From Shinella zoogloeoides (GTDB lineage Bacteria > Pseudomonadota > Alphaproteobacteria > Rhizobiales > Rhizobiaceae), in NCBI RefSeq assembly GCF_033705735.1, contig NZ_CP131130.1, positions 2,740,001 through 2,804,000 on the forward strand: 64,000 bases of DNA. Reading direction: 5' to 3'. Each line of letters opens with the position of its first letter. Positions within the stretch are counted from its first letter, which is position 1. Shown piece by piece: positions 40,919-48,670 of this stretch. A program made the translations under genes and the position numbers. Below the pieces are notes generated by a model. It was not told the DNA's origin and made no database searches. It saw only the letters and a list, made by a program, of their open reading frames with translations.

Positions 40919-41716
40919 ATGTACGCAACCAACTACCATCGCGCTTCCTCCGTCGCCGACGCGGTCAAGCTGCAATCGTCCTCCGACGAGGCGAAATACG
41001 TCTCCGGCGGCATGACACTGATCCCGACCATGAAGCAGCGGCTCGCCGCGCCTTCGGACCTCGTGGACCTTCGCCATGTCGCCGAACTCAAGGGCATATC
41101 GGTCAGCGGCAACCGCGTGCGCATCGGCGCCGGCACGACGCATTACGAAGTCTCGACCTCGGCACAGCTGAAGGCCGCCTGCCCGGCGATCTCCCATCTC
41201 GCCTCCCATATTGGCGACCCGCATGTCCGCCATATGGGCACGATCGGCGGCTCCATCGCCAACAACGACCCGGCGGCGGATTACCCCTCCGCCATGCTGG
41301 CGCTGGGGGCGATCATCGTCACCGACAGGCGTGAGATTCCCGCCGACGCCTTCTTCACCGGCCTCTTCGAGACGGCGCTGGAAGAGGGCGAGATCATCGT
41401 GGCGGTGAGCTTCGATGCTCCGGCAAAGGCCGCCTATTCAAAATTCCCCAACCCTGCCTCGCGCTATGCCATGGCCGGCGTCTTCGTGGCGAAGGGGGAT
41501 GGCGGCGTCCGGGTGGCCGTGACGGGGGCCGGCTCCAACGGCGTCTTCCGCCATGCCGGGCTGGAGGCGGCGCTTGCCGCCGACTGGTCAGCGAATGCGG
41601 CGGCCGGCGTTTCCGTGGATGCGGCCGACCTCCTGTCGGATATCCACGGCAATGCCGAATATCGCGCGAACCTCGTGAGGGTCATGGCCAAGCGCGCCGT
41701 CGCCGCCGCCGGATAG
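40919..41716 (+). CDS. Xanthine dehydrogenase/CO dehydrogenase family FAD-binding medium subunit
   Basis: A 265-residue FAD subunit (CoxM-like). FAD-binding motifs are VSGGMTLIP (28-36) and TIGGSIANNDPAADYP, matching the AGGHS and TIGG loops of the family. It would transfer electrons from the iron-sulfur subunit to an acceptor. It follows the large subunit by 12 bp, with GGGAGG as ribosome site, and ends at a strong terminator. Confidence 0.93.
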   Translation: MYATNYHRASSVADAVKLQSSSDEAKYVSGGMTLIPTMKQRLAAPSDLVDLRHVAELKGISVSGNRVRIGAGTTHYEVSTSAQLKAACPAISHLASHIGDPHVRHMGTIGGSIANNDPAADYPSAMLALGAIIVTDRREIPADAFFTGLFETALEEGEIIVAVSFDAPAKAAYSKFPNPASRYAMAGVFVAKGDGGVRVAVTGAGSNGVFRHAGLEAALAADWSANAAAGVSVDAADLLSDIHGNAEYRANLVRVMAKRAVAAAG

Positions 41717-41743
41717 CGTTGCAAAAGCTGAAACTGTTCGATG

Positions 41744-41771
41744 AAAAGGACGGTTGAGGCCGTCCTTTTTT
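41744..41771 (+). terminator. Rho-independent terminator of the cox-like operon
   Basis: A perfect 10-bp stem AAAAGGACGG/CCGTCCTTTT (41744-41753 with 41760-41769) with a 6-nt loop runs into a T tract ending at 41771. It sits 28 bp after the FAD-subunit stop. Confidence 0.92.
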
Positions 41772-41780
41772 CATGCAGAC

Positions 41781-41794
41781 TTGACATGCATCAA
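41781..41794 (+). promoter_or_regulatory. FNR/FixK-type box upstream of hemA
   Basis: TTGAC-ATGC-ATCAA matches the FNR/FixK/FnrN consensus TTGAT-N4-ATCAA at 9 of 10 defined positions. It lies 162 bp upstream of the hemA ATG, directly after the cox-like operon terminator. Oxygen-responsive control of hemA through FixK/FNR proteins is established in other alphaproteobacteria; its use here is inferred. Confidence 0.6.
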
Positions 41795-41955
41795 CATGGA
41801 ATGGCCTTTGGGGGCCTAGGATACATTGGAATGGTTCAAAGGTGGCGCCGATTTGCCGCAGCGCTTTGCATTGCGGCAAAGCCGGGCCGGGTGTAGCCGA
41901 TGAACGACAGCCAATGACGATGATGCCCGGGATTTCGCCGGACTGGAGACTCTGG

Positions 41956-43170
41956 ATGGACTTCGAGACTTTCTTCAAGAACGAGCTGGACGGCCTGCAT
42001 CAGGAAGGCCGCTATCGCGTCTTTGCCGACCTCGCGCGCCACAAGGGCAGCTTCCCCAGGGCGACGCGCCACACGGCGGAAGGCCCGAAGGACGTCACGG
42101 TCTGGTGTTCCAACGACTATCTCGGCATGGGCCAGCACCCGAAGGTCGTCGAGGCGATGAAACTCGCCATCGACCAGTGTGGCGCCGGTGCCGGCGGCAC
42201 CCGCAACATCTCCGGCACCAACCATTATCATGTGCTCCTCGAAGAAGAGCTCGCCGACCTGCACGGCAAGGAATCGGCCCTGCTCTTCACCTCGGGCTAC
42301 GTCTCGAACTGGGCCGCGCTCGGCACGCTCTGTTCGAAGATCCCCGGCATCATCTGTTTCTCCGATGCCGGGAACCACGCTTCGATGATCGAGGGCATCC
42401 GCCACTCGAAATGCGAGCGCGTCATCTGGAAGCACAATGATCTCAAGGACCTCGAAGCCAAGCTTGCTGCCGCCGACCCGAAGGCGCCGAAGCTGATCGC
42501 CTTCGAATCGGTCTATTCGATGGACGGCGACATCGCCCCCATCAAGGAAATCTGCGACCTCGCCGACAAGTACGGCGCGATGACCTATCTCGATGAAGTG
42601 CACGCCGTCGGCATGTACGGCCCGCGCGGCGGCGGCATCGCCGAGCGCGAGGGCCTGATGCACCGGCTGACGCTCATCGAGGGCACGCTCGGCAAGGCCT
42701 TCGGCGTCATGGGCGGCTATATCACCGGCTCGGCCGCGCTCTGCGACTTCGTCCGCTCCTTCGCATCGGGCTTCATCTTCACGACCGCCCTGCCGCCGAC
42801 GCTCGCCGCCGGCGCCCTCGCCTCGATCCGCCACCTGAAGGAAAGCCAGGTGGAACGCCTCGCCCACCAGGCGCGCGTGCGCAAGCTGCGCGCGGCGCTC
42901 GACCGCAACGGCATTCCGCACATGCCGAATCCGAGCCATATCGTGCCGGTGATGGTAGGCGACGCTTCCAAGTGCAAGTGGATCTCGGACCTGCTGCTCG
43001 ACAATTTCGGCGTCTACGTCCAGCCGATCAACTACCCGACCGTGCCGAAGAAGACCGAGCGCCTGCGCATCACGCCGACGCCGCTGCACACCGATGCCGA
43101 TATCGAGCACCTTGTCGGCGCGTTGCATGCGCTGTGGTCGCGCTGTGCGCTGGCCCGCGCCGTCGCCTGA
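41956..43170 (+). CDS. hemA: 5-aminolevulinate synthase
   Basis: A 404-residue PLP enzyme that condenses glycine and succinyl-CoA to 5-aminolevulinate, the C4 route to haem and cobalamin used by alphaproteobacteria. Conserved: the predicted Schiff-base Lys247 in [25 protein letters not shown], and the N-terminal [10 protein letters not shown]. The ATG at 41956 (MDFETFF) matches rhizobial HemA starts and follows GGAG; an in-frame extension to 41842 looks non-coding. Upstream is an FNR-like box. It converges with dxr. Confidence 0.96.
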   Translation: MDFETFFKNELDGLHQEGRYRVFADLARHKGSFPRATRHTAEGPKDVTVWCSNDYLGMGQHPKVVEAMKLAIDQCGAGAGGTRNISGTNHYHVLLEEELADLHGKESALLFTSGYVSNWAALGTLCSKIPGIICFSDAGNHASMIEGIRHSKCERVIWKHNDLKDLEAKLAAADPKAPKLIAFESVYSMDGDIAPIKEICDLADKYGAMTYLDEVHAVGMYGPRGGGIAEREGLMHRLTLIEGTLGKAFGVMGGYITGSAALCDFVRSFASGFIFTTALPPTLAAGALASIRHLKESQVERLAHQARVRKLRAALDRNGIPHMPNPSHIVPVMVGDASKCKWISDLLLDNFGVYVQPINYPTVPKKTERLRITPTPLHTDADIEHLVGALHALWSRCALARAVA

Positions 43171-43188
43171 TACGCAGAGACGAAGCTG

Positions 43189-44364
43189 TTACCCAACGAG
43201 CCCGGCGGCCACCCGCCGGGCTTCTTCGTCTGCGGCGAAGACGTCGCCCATGGAGGAGGCCGGCGGCAGGTGGCTGAGCCTGTCCATGACGGTCTCCGCG
43301 ACGTCGGCCATCGACAGGAAACCGATGCGCCCCGCGACGAAGGCATGGAACGCCACCTCCTCGGCGGCATTCATCACCGCGCCCTGCAGGCCGCCGCGCG
43401 TGAGCGCCGTGCGGGCAAGCCTCAGCGCCGGGAAGCGCGCCTCGTCCGGCGCCTCGAAATCGAGCCGCGCGAGTTTTGCGAAATCCAGCCGGTCGACATT
43501 GAGCGACGAACGTTCGGGATAGGTCAGCGCATAGCCGATGGCCGTGCGCATGTCCGGCGCGCCGAGCTGCGCCAGCACCGAGCCGTCGACATAGCCGACC
43601 ATGGAATGGATGATCGACTGCGGATGCACCACCACCTCGATCTGGTCCGGCCTGACGTCGAAGAGATGCTTCGCCTCGATCATCTCCAGCGCCTTGTTGA
43701 ACATGGAGGCGCTGCCGATGGAGATCTTGAGGCCCATCGACCAGTTGGGATGCGCCCGCGCGATATCGGCCGTCACGCCCGCCATCTGCTCGCGGCTCCA
43801 GGTGCGGAAGGGGCCGCCGGATGCCGTCAGCACGATGCGCTCGACGGCGTGGCGCTGGTCGTCCTCCAGTGCCTGGAAGATTGCGCTGTGCTCGCTGTCG
43901 ACGGGAATGAGCCGCCCGCCGCCTTCCGCCACCGCCTTTACGAAGAGGTCACCGGCCGAGACGAGGCATTCCTTGTTGGCAAGCGCGATATCCGCGCCTT
44001 TCCTGGCCGCCGCCAGCGTCGGCGCAAGGCCGGCCGTGCCGACGATTGCCGCCATCACCCAGTCGGCATCCGCGGAAGCCGCCTCCAGCAGCGCCTCGCG
44101 CCCGGCCGCCGCCTCGATACCGCTGCCCGAAAGCGCATCCTTGAGCGCGCCGTAGCGGCTCTCGTCCGCCGTCACCGCCAGCCGCGCGCCGCAGTCCTTC
44201 GCCTGCGCGGCGAGAAGATCTACATTGCCGTTGCCGGTCAGCGCCAGCACCTCGTAGCGCTCGCGCCCGCCGAGCTGGCGCACCACGTCGAGCGTGCTGG
44301 TGCCGATGGAGCCTGTCGAGCCGAGAATGGTGATGCGGCGCTTCGGCCGCGCATCGGGAGCCAT
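43189..44364 (-). CDS. dxr: 1-deoxy-D-xylulose-5-phosphate reductoisomerase
   Basis: A 391-residue MEP-pathway enzyme converting DXP to MEP with NADPH. The N-terminal Rossmann loop is GSTGSIGTSTLDV; metal and substrate residues appear in PVDSEHSAIFQ and ASGGPFRTW. The ATG at 44362-44364 was chosen over an upstream TTG. The last codons contain a 10-bp hairpin that probably also terminates hemA from the other strand. In some rhizobia dxr is duplicated; whether another copy exists cannot be seen here. Confidence 0.94.
   Translation of the reverse strand: MAPDARPKRRITILGSTGSIGTSTLDVVRQLGGRERYEVLALTGNGNVDLLAAQAKDCGARLAVTADESRYGALKDALSGSGIEAAAGREALLEAASADADWVMAAIVGTAGLAPTLAAARKGADIALANKECLVSAGDLFVKAVAEGGGRLIPVDSEHSAIFQALEDDQRHAVERIVLTASGGPFRTWSREQMAGVTADIARAHPNWSMGLKISIGSASMFNKALEMIEAKHLFDVRPDQIEVVVHPQSIIHSMVGYVDGSVLAQLGAPDMRTAIGYALTYPERSSLNVDRLDFAKLARLDFEAPDEARFPALRLARTALTRGGLQGAVMNAAEEVAFHAFVAGRIGFLSMADVAETVMDRLSHLPPASSMGDVFAADEEARRVAAGLVG
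43199..43222 (+). terminator. Hairpin within the 3' end of dxr, likely hemA terminator
   Basis: A perfect 10-bp stem AGCCCGGCGG/CCGCCGGGCT (43199-43208 with 43213-43222) with loop CCAC is followed on the plus strand by TCTTCGTCT. It lies 28 bp after the hemA stop but inside the last codons of the convergent dxr. Confidence 0.6.
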
Positions 44365-44555
44365 GGTGATTTCCGCGTTTTTCTTGTTATCGAGCAAAAG
44401 GCTCTACAGGCGAAAGACGCCTGCAACAAGTCATGGAAATGCTGTAAAGCGAAGGCACGGCCCCTGTTCTGGAACCCGCGGCTTGACCTTTTCACCCGGA
44501 CGGCCATAACGTCCCGGCGAAGCGGCATTCCGCGCTGACGCGATTGGAGAAATTC

Positions 44556-45272
44556 GTGCACCGACGCCTGAGAGTATGGACCCTCGCCTGCCTTGCCTTT
44601 CTGGCGGCAGCTCCGGCCTATGCCGACGAGCCGGTCCCGGGCGGTCTCGGCGGCACCTGGCTGGCCGAGGATATCGGCGGCAACGGTGTCATCGACAACC
44701 TGCAGACGACGCTCGAGATCAAGCCGGACGGCTCCTATGGCGGCAATGGCGGCTGCAACACCTATCGCGGCAAGCTGAAGGTGCAGAACGGCAACATCGC
44801 CTTCGCCCCCGCTGCCGCCACGCGCAAGATGTGCGCCCCGGCCATCATGGACCAGGAGCAGAAGTTCTTCGACGCGCTCGGCACCGTCACCTCCTGGAAG
44901 CTCGAAAACGGCATCCTGCACCTGACGGGCAAGGAAGGCGCCCCGGCGATCCGTCTTGCCGGCCTCAAGAACAACACCGACATCGTCATCCGCCTGCCGG
45001 GACCGGAACAGAGCGTGGTGCGCGAAACGCTGAACTACCAGTGCGACGCCGATCAGCGCATCAGCGTTGAATACATCAATGTCGGCGCCAATTCGCTGGC
45101 CGTCGTGCGCATCGGCGAAGAGACGGTCATCGCCGCCAACGTCATGGCCGCCTCCGGCGCGAAATATGCCGGCGGCCATTACGAGTGGTGGACCAAGGGC
45201 GACGAGGCGACGCTCTACGACCTCACCCGCGGCGAGAACGCGCCTGGCGTCACCTGCCGCAAGTCCGGCTGA
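44556..45272 (+). CDS. Secreted META (HslJ-like) and MliC domain fusion protein
   Basis: A 238-residue protein from GTG 44556, which follows GGAGAA. An N-terminal signal peptide (LACLAFLAAAPAYA, cleaved near residue 24) is followed by a META/DUF306 domain (about 30-140; GGCNTYRGKLKV and ATRKMCAPAIMDQEQKFFDAL) as in HslJ. The C-terminal domain (about 160-235) is MliC-like: YQCDADQRISVEY and AASGAKYAGGHYEWWTKGDEATLY. MliC/PliC proteins inhibit C-type lysozymes, so a periplasmic lysozyme-defence role is plausible. No lipobox is visible. Confidence 0.82.
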   Translation: MHRRLRVWTLACLAFLAAAPAYADEPVPGGLGGTWLAEDIGGNGVIDNLQTTLEIKPDGSYGGNGGCNTYRGKLKVQNGNIAFAPAAATRKMCAPAIMDQEQKFFDALGTVTSWKLENGILHLTGKEGAPAIRLAGLKNNTDIVIRLPGPEQSVVRETLNYQCDADQRISVEYINVGANSLAVVRIGEETVIAANVMAASGAKYAGGHYEWWTKGDEATLYDLTRGENAPGVTCRKSG

Positions 45273-45296
45273 GGCAGCACCGGGGGAGAGAAGCGC

Positions 45297-45677
45297 ATGC
45301 CCACATTCCGCGTCGGCCAGAAGGTGGTCTGCGTCAACGACCGCTTCAAGAACGTCTCGATCGACCAGGGCATCCGCAAGGGCCAGATCTATACGGTCCG
45401 CTGGGCGGGCCACTATCGCCACTATGTCGACGGCGACTTCTACGGCATCAAGCTGATGGAGCTCTATCGCGGCAACGACGACGGCCCGGAAGGCTACGGC
45501 GCCGTCGACATGCCCTTCCGCGCCAGCCGCTTCCGCCCGCTGGTCTCGGACCGTATCCGCAACATGCTCGGCATAAAGGCCCCGCAGCCGAAGGTCGTCG
45601 CAAAGCCCTCCATCGTCCCCGCCGTGCGCGCGAAGCCCCGCGTCGTCACGCCAGAGCGCGAGACGGAAGACGTCTGA
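45297..45677 (+). CDS. Hypothetical protein with SH3/KOW-like beta segment
   Basis: A 126-residue protein not assigned to a family by inspection. The N-terminal half (FRVGQKVVCVNDRFK... GIRKGQIYTVRWAG) looks like a small beta barrel of SH3/KOW type, and there is a conserved-looking YGAVDMPFRASRFRPLV. The C-terminal 30 residues are Pro/Val/Lys-rich and probably disordered. No signal peptide. It lies 24 bp after the META-MliC gene with its own GGGGGAGAG ribosome site, so the two may be co-transcribed. Confidence 0.7.
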   Translation: MPTFRVGQKVVCVNDRFKNVSIDQGIRKGQIYTVRWAGHYRHYVDGDFYGIKLMELYRGNDDGPEGYGAVDMPFRASRFRPLVSDRIRNMLGIKAPQPKVVAKPSIVPAVRAKPRVVTPERETEDV

Positions 45678-45696
45678 CAATCCTCTTCGGAAAAAA

Positions 45697-45773
45697 TGGT
45701 GATCCCGCCGCGATTCGAACGCGGGACCCCCAGATTAGGAATCTGGTGCTCTATCCTGCTGAGCTACGGGACC
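45697..45773 (-). tRNA. tRNA-Arg (anticodon CCU)
   Basis: On the minus strand, a complete cloverleaf of 77 nt including an encoded CCA. The acceptor stem is GGTCCCG/CGGGATC (one G-U), the D arm contains AGCTCAGCAGGATAGAGC, the anticodon stem CCAGA/TCTGG encloses loop TTCCTAA with anticodon CCT, and the T arm contains GTTCGAATC. It is followed by a T6 run that can end transcription. The rare AGG codon would be decoded by this tRNA. Confidence 0.95.
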
Positions 45774-45931
45774 ACTGACTGCACCCATACAAAAGCCGAG
45801 GGCCTAAGCCAAGCGATTTTCAGTGCCCCGCGCCGAGTTCCCTGCGGAACAGCCCGCCGGGCGGGATCATGAGACACTCGGGTCATCGGATGGAGATGGC
45901 TCCATCCCCTGAACCCAGAGGAGAATGTCCC

Positions 45932-46198
45932 ATGCGCAAGTTCATCCTGTCCGCTGCCGTAGCAACCCTCGCAGCGCTTTCCTTCGCCGCCCCCTCGCAG
46001 GCCGGCGGCCTTTCCGTCGGTTTCGGCTTCGGTCATGGCCATGGCCACGGCTGGGGACATGGCCACGGTCATGGCTGGGGCAATGGCGGCTATGTCACCG
46101 TCTATGACGACTATGGCTACGACTGCTACTGGAAGAAGGTGAAGCACTACAACAAGTGGGGCAACCTGGTCGTCAAGAAGGTCAAGATCTGCGGCTGA
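45932..46198 (+). CDS. Small secreted His/Gly-rich protein
   Basis: An 88-residue protein. Signal peptide MRKFILSAAVATLAALSFAAPSQA (24 residues) is followed by a GHGHGHGWGHGHGHGWG low-complexity segment (about 33-52) and a conserved-looking end CYWKKVKHYNKWGNLVVKKVKICG with two Cys. Similar short proteins are widespread in rhizobia without known function; metal binding by the His-rich part is only a guess. The ATG follows AGAGGAG. Confidence 0.8.
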   Translation: MRKFILSAAVATLAALSFAAPSQAGGLSVGFGFGHGHGHGWGHGHGHGWGNGGYVTVYDDYGYDCYWKKVKHYNKWGNLVVKKVKICG

Positions 46199-46224
46199 TC
46201 GCCGGCAACGATCCCCACAAGGTA

Positions 46225-46253
46225 CCCGGCTGCCGCTCCGGCAGCCGGGCTTT
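46225..46253. terminator. Bidirectional terminator
   Basis: A perfect 11-bp stem CCCGGCTGCCG/CGGCAGCCGGG (46225-46235 with 46239-46249) with a 3-nt loop, followed by CTTT, lies between the convergent His/Gly-rich and amidohydrolase genes. Confidence 0.85.
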
Positions 46254-46257
46254 CGCG

Positions 46258-47418
46258 TCAGGCGGCAAGCCGGCTTTCGGCGAGCTTGACCCAGTAGGTC
46301 ACGCCATGCGGGATGGCGTCGTCGTTGAAGTCATAGGCGGGGTGGTGCAGGCCGGCGGTATCGCCGTTGCCGACGAAGATGAAGGCGCCCGGCCGGGCGA
46401 GCAGCATGTAGGAAAAGTCCTCCCCGCCCATCATCGGGTCGAGCGAGGCATGGACCGCCGCCTCGCCGGCGATGCCGCGCGCCACGTCAACCGCGTGGCC
46501 GGTCTCTTCCGGATGGTTGACGGTGACGGGATAGTTGCGGTGATAGGCAACGGTGATCTCCGCGCCGTGGGCGGCGGCAAGGCCGGCGCAGATCTGCCGG
46601 ATGCGGGCCTCCGCCTCCTCGCGCATCTCCGGGCTCAGCGTGCGCACCGTGCCGGCAAGCTGAGCCTCCTCGGGAATGACATTGTGGGCAAAGCCCGCAT
46701 TGAACTTGGTGACGGACACGACGAGCGAGGCGATGGGATCGGCGACGCGCGAGACGATGGTCTGCAGCGCCGTCACCACCTGCGCGCCGATGACGATGGG
46801 ATCGACCGTCTTGTGCGGCAGCGCCGCATGGCCGCCCCGACCTTTCACCTTGATGTTGAACTCGTCCGTCGCCGCCATGATCGCGCCGGGGCGCGTGCCG
46901 AAGGCGCCGACCGGCAGGCCGGGCAGGTTGTGCATGCCGTAGACCTCGGCAATGCCGAAGCGCTCCATCATGCCGTCCTTGACCATCTCGTTGCCGCCGC
47001 CGCCGCCCTCTTCGGCCGGCTGGAAGATGACCGCGACATTGCCGGTGAAGTTCCGCGTCTCGGCAAGGTACTTCGCCGCGCCGAGCAGCATGGCCGTATG
47101 GCCGTCATGGCCGCAGGCATGCATCTTGCCCTTGACGGTGGAGGACCAGGGCTTGCCGCTCGTCTCGTCGATCGGCAGCGCGTCCATGTCGGCGCGCAGG
47201 CCGATGGTGCGCCCCTCGCCCTTTCCGCGGATGATACCGACGACGCCGGTGCGGCCGATACCCGTCACCACCTCGTCGACGCCGAATTCGCGCAGCTTTT
47301 CCGCGACGAAGGCGGCGGTCTTCTCCACGGCGAAGAGCAATTCCGGCTCCCGGTGCAGGTGCCTGCGCCACCCGGCGATTTCATCCTGCAATTCTGCGGC
47401 GCGGTTCAGAACGGGCAT
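46258..47418 (-). CDS. M20 family amidohydrolase (hippurate hydrolase/aminoacylase type)
   Basis: A 386-residue M20D peptidase-fold amidohydrolase. Metal-site motifs: HACGHDGHTAML (contains the HxxGHDxH pattern), LRADMDALPI and PAEEGGGGG; the dimerisation domain follows HAALPHKTVDP. Likely hydrolyses N-acyl amino acids or related amides; substrate not determinable. The ATG at 47416-47418 follows AGGAAG. It is divergent from the D,D-carboxypeptidase gene. Confidence 0.92.
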   Translation of the reverse strand: MPVLNRAAELQDEIAGWRRHLHREPELLFAVEKTAAFVAEKLREFGVDEVVTGIGRTGVVGIIRGKGEGRTIGLRADMDALPIDETSGKPWSSTVKGKMHACGHDGHTAMLLGAAKYLAETRNFTGNVAVIFQPAEEGGGGGNEMVKDGMMERFGIAEVYGMHNLPGLPVGAFGTRPGAIMAATDEFNIKVKGRGGHAALPHKTVDPIVIGAQVVTALQTIVSRVADPIASLVVSVTKFNAGFAHNVIPEEAQLAGTVRTLSPEMREEAEARIRQICAGLAAAHGAEITVAYHRNYPVTVNHPEETGHAVDVARGIAGEAAVHASLDPMMGGEDFSYMLLARPGAFIFVGNGDTAGLHHPAYDFNDDAIPHGVTYWVKLAESRLAA

Positions 47419-47549
47419 GCAACACTTCCTGTGATTTCGGCCTGAAAGTCGGCCACCGGTGTTCGACGGCTTTGCCATCTCGATGCCATATAGGTTAAAT
47501 AGGGCGACGGTTCGAGACAACTCCCGATTTCGAGGACAGGCCTTTGCAG

Positions 47550-48662
47550 ATGAACGGACGAACGACGCGCCGGAGCGCATGGTTTCTGGGCTCCGCCCTG
47601 TTGCTCACCACGTCCCTTGCGGCAGGCAGCGCCGCGGCCAATCCCCGCATGCTGGTGGACGTCAACACGCTGAAGGTCATCGAGCACGAGGATGCGTTCC
47701 AGCGCTGGTATCCGGCCTCGCTGACCAAGCTGATGACGGCCTATACGGTCTTCCGCGCCATCAAGGCCGGCGAGAAGACGCTTGAAAGCCCCGTCGTCAT
47801 GAGCAAGAACGCGGCTTCCGAACCGCCGAGCAAGATGTATTTCAAGCCCGGCCAGAAGATGACGCTCGACAGCGCGATGAAGATCATTCTCGTCAAGTCG
47901 GCCAACGATGTCGCCGTCGCCCTTGCCGAATCGGTCGGCGGCTCGGAACAGGGCTTCGTCGACCGCATGAACGCTGAAGCCGCCCGCATCGGCATGAGCT
48001 CGTCGCACTTCATCAATCCGCACGGCCTGCCCGGCAAGGGCCAGTACACGACCGCGCGCGACCTTGCCGTGCTCGCCGTGACGCTGAAGCGCGAGTTCCC
48101 GCAATATGCCCATTATTTCGCGCTCGAGGGCTTCACCACCGGCAAGAAGCAATATCCGAACTACAACATGCTGATCGGCCGCTTCGACGGCGCCGACGGC
48201 ATGAAGACCGGCTTCATCTGCGCGGCGGGCTTCAACCAGGTCTCCTCGGCGACCCGCAACGGCCGCAGCGTCGTCTCCGTGGTGCTCGGCTCCGACAGCC
48301 TCGGCGCCCGCGCCGACATCTCCGCCGGCATGCTGCAGAAGGGCCTGACGACGCGCACCGGCAACGTGCCGACGCTCGGCCAGCTCCGCCCCTATGGCGA
48401 GACGCGCGACATCGTCGCCGACATCTCCGCCGATATCTGCTCCAAGCACGCTGCCAAGATACGCAGCGAGGGCCGCGACGAGGCCGGCCGCCAGAAGCTG
48501 ACCTCCCCCTATATCCATGAGGTAAGCCGCCCCCTGAAGCTCGTCTATGCCGGGCTGATGGCCGGCGAGGAAGAAAAGCCGGTGGCCGGCGAACAGGTTG
48601 CCGCCGGCGACATCGGCGATATGGTCAACGTGCCGATCCCGATCCCGCGGCCGACTTTCTGA
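47550..48662 (+). CDS. D-alanyl-D-alanine carboxypeptidase
   Basis: A 370-residue S11 peptidase (DacA/DacF-like). Signal peptide to about residue 31, catalytic SLTK (SxxK) near 58, SAN near 116 and KTG in GMKTGF near 215. It trims the terminal D-Ala from peptidoglycan stem peptides in the periplasm. The C-terminal extension is unusual only in its Pro-rich end (PIPIPRPTF). ATG 47550 was chosen over TTG 47544. cobW-like follows 8 bp later, suggesting an operon. Confidence 0.93.
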   Translation: MNGRTTRRSAWFLGSALLLTTSLAAGSAAANPRMLVDVNTLKVIEHEDAFQRWYPASLTKLMTAYTVFRAIKAGEKTLESPVVMSKNAASEPPSKMYFKPGQKMTLDSAMKIILVKSANDVAVALAESVGGSEQGFVDRMNAEAARIGMSSSHFINPHGLPGKGQYTTARDLAVLAVTLKREFPQYAHYFALEGFTTGKKQYPNYNMLIGRFDGADGMKTGFICAAGFNQVSSATRNGRSVVSVVLGSDSLGARADISAGMLQKGLTTRTGNVPTLGQLRPYGETRDIVADISADICSKHAAKIRSEGRDEAGRQKLTSPYIHEVSRPLKLVYAGLMAGEEEKPVAGEQVAAGDIGDMVNVPIPIPRPTF

Positions 48663-48670
48663 CAGGACGG

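Noticed and set aside
38375..41233. A 952-codon minus-strand frame opposite the CoxL-like gene
   Set aside because: Covers three plus-strand genes antisense; no ribosome site or domain; the plus-strand genes are unambiguous.
41842..41955. N-terminal extension of hemA by 38 residues
   Set aside because: The extension lies in the upstream region beyond the FNR-like box, has no similarity to HemA N-termini, and the ATG at 41956 has a suitable ribosome site.
45774..45815. Candidate promoter TTGGCT-N17-TATGGG for tRNA-Arg
   Set aside because: The -10 matches poorly and would place the start only a few bases from the mature tRNA end; too weak to list.
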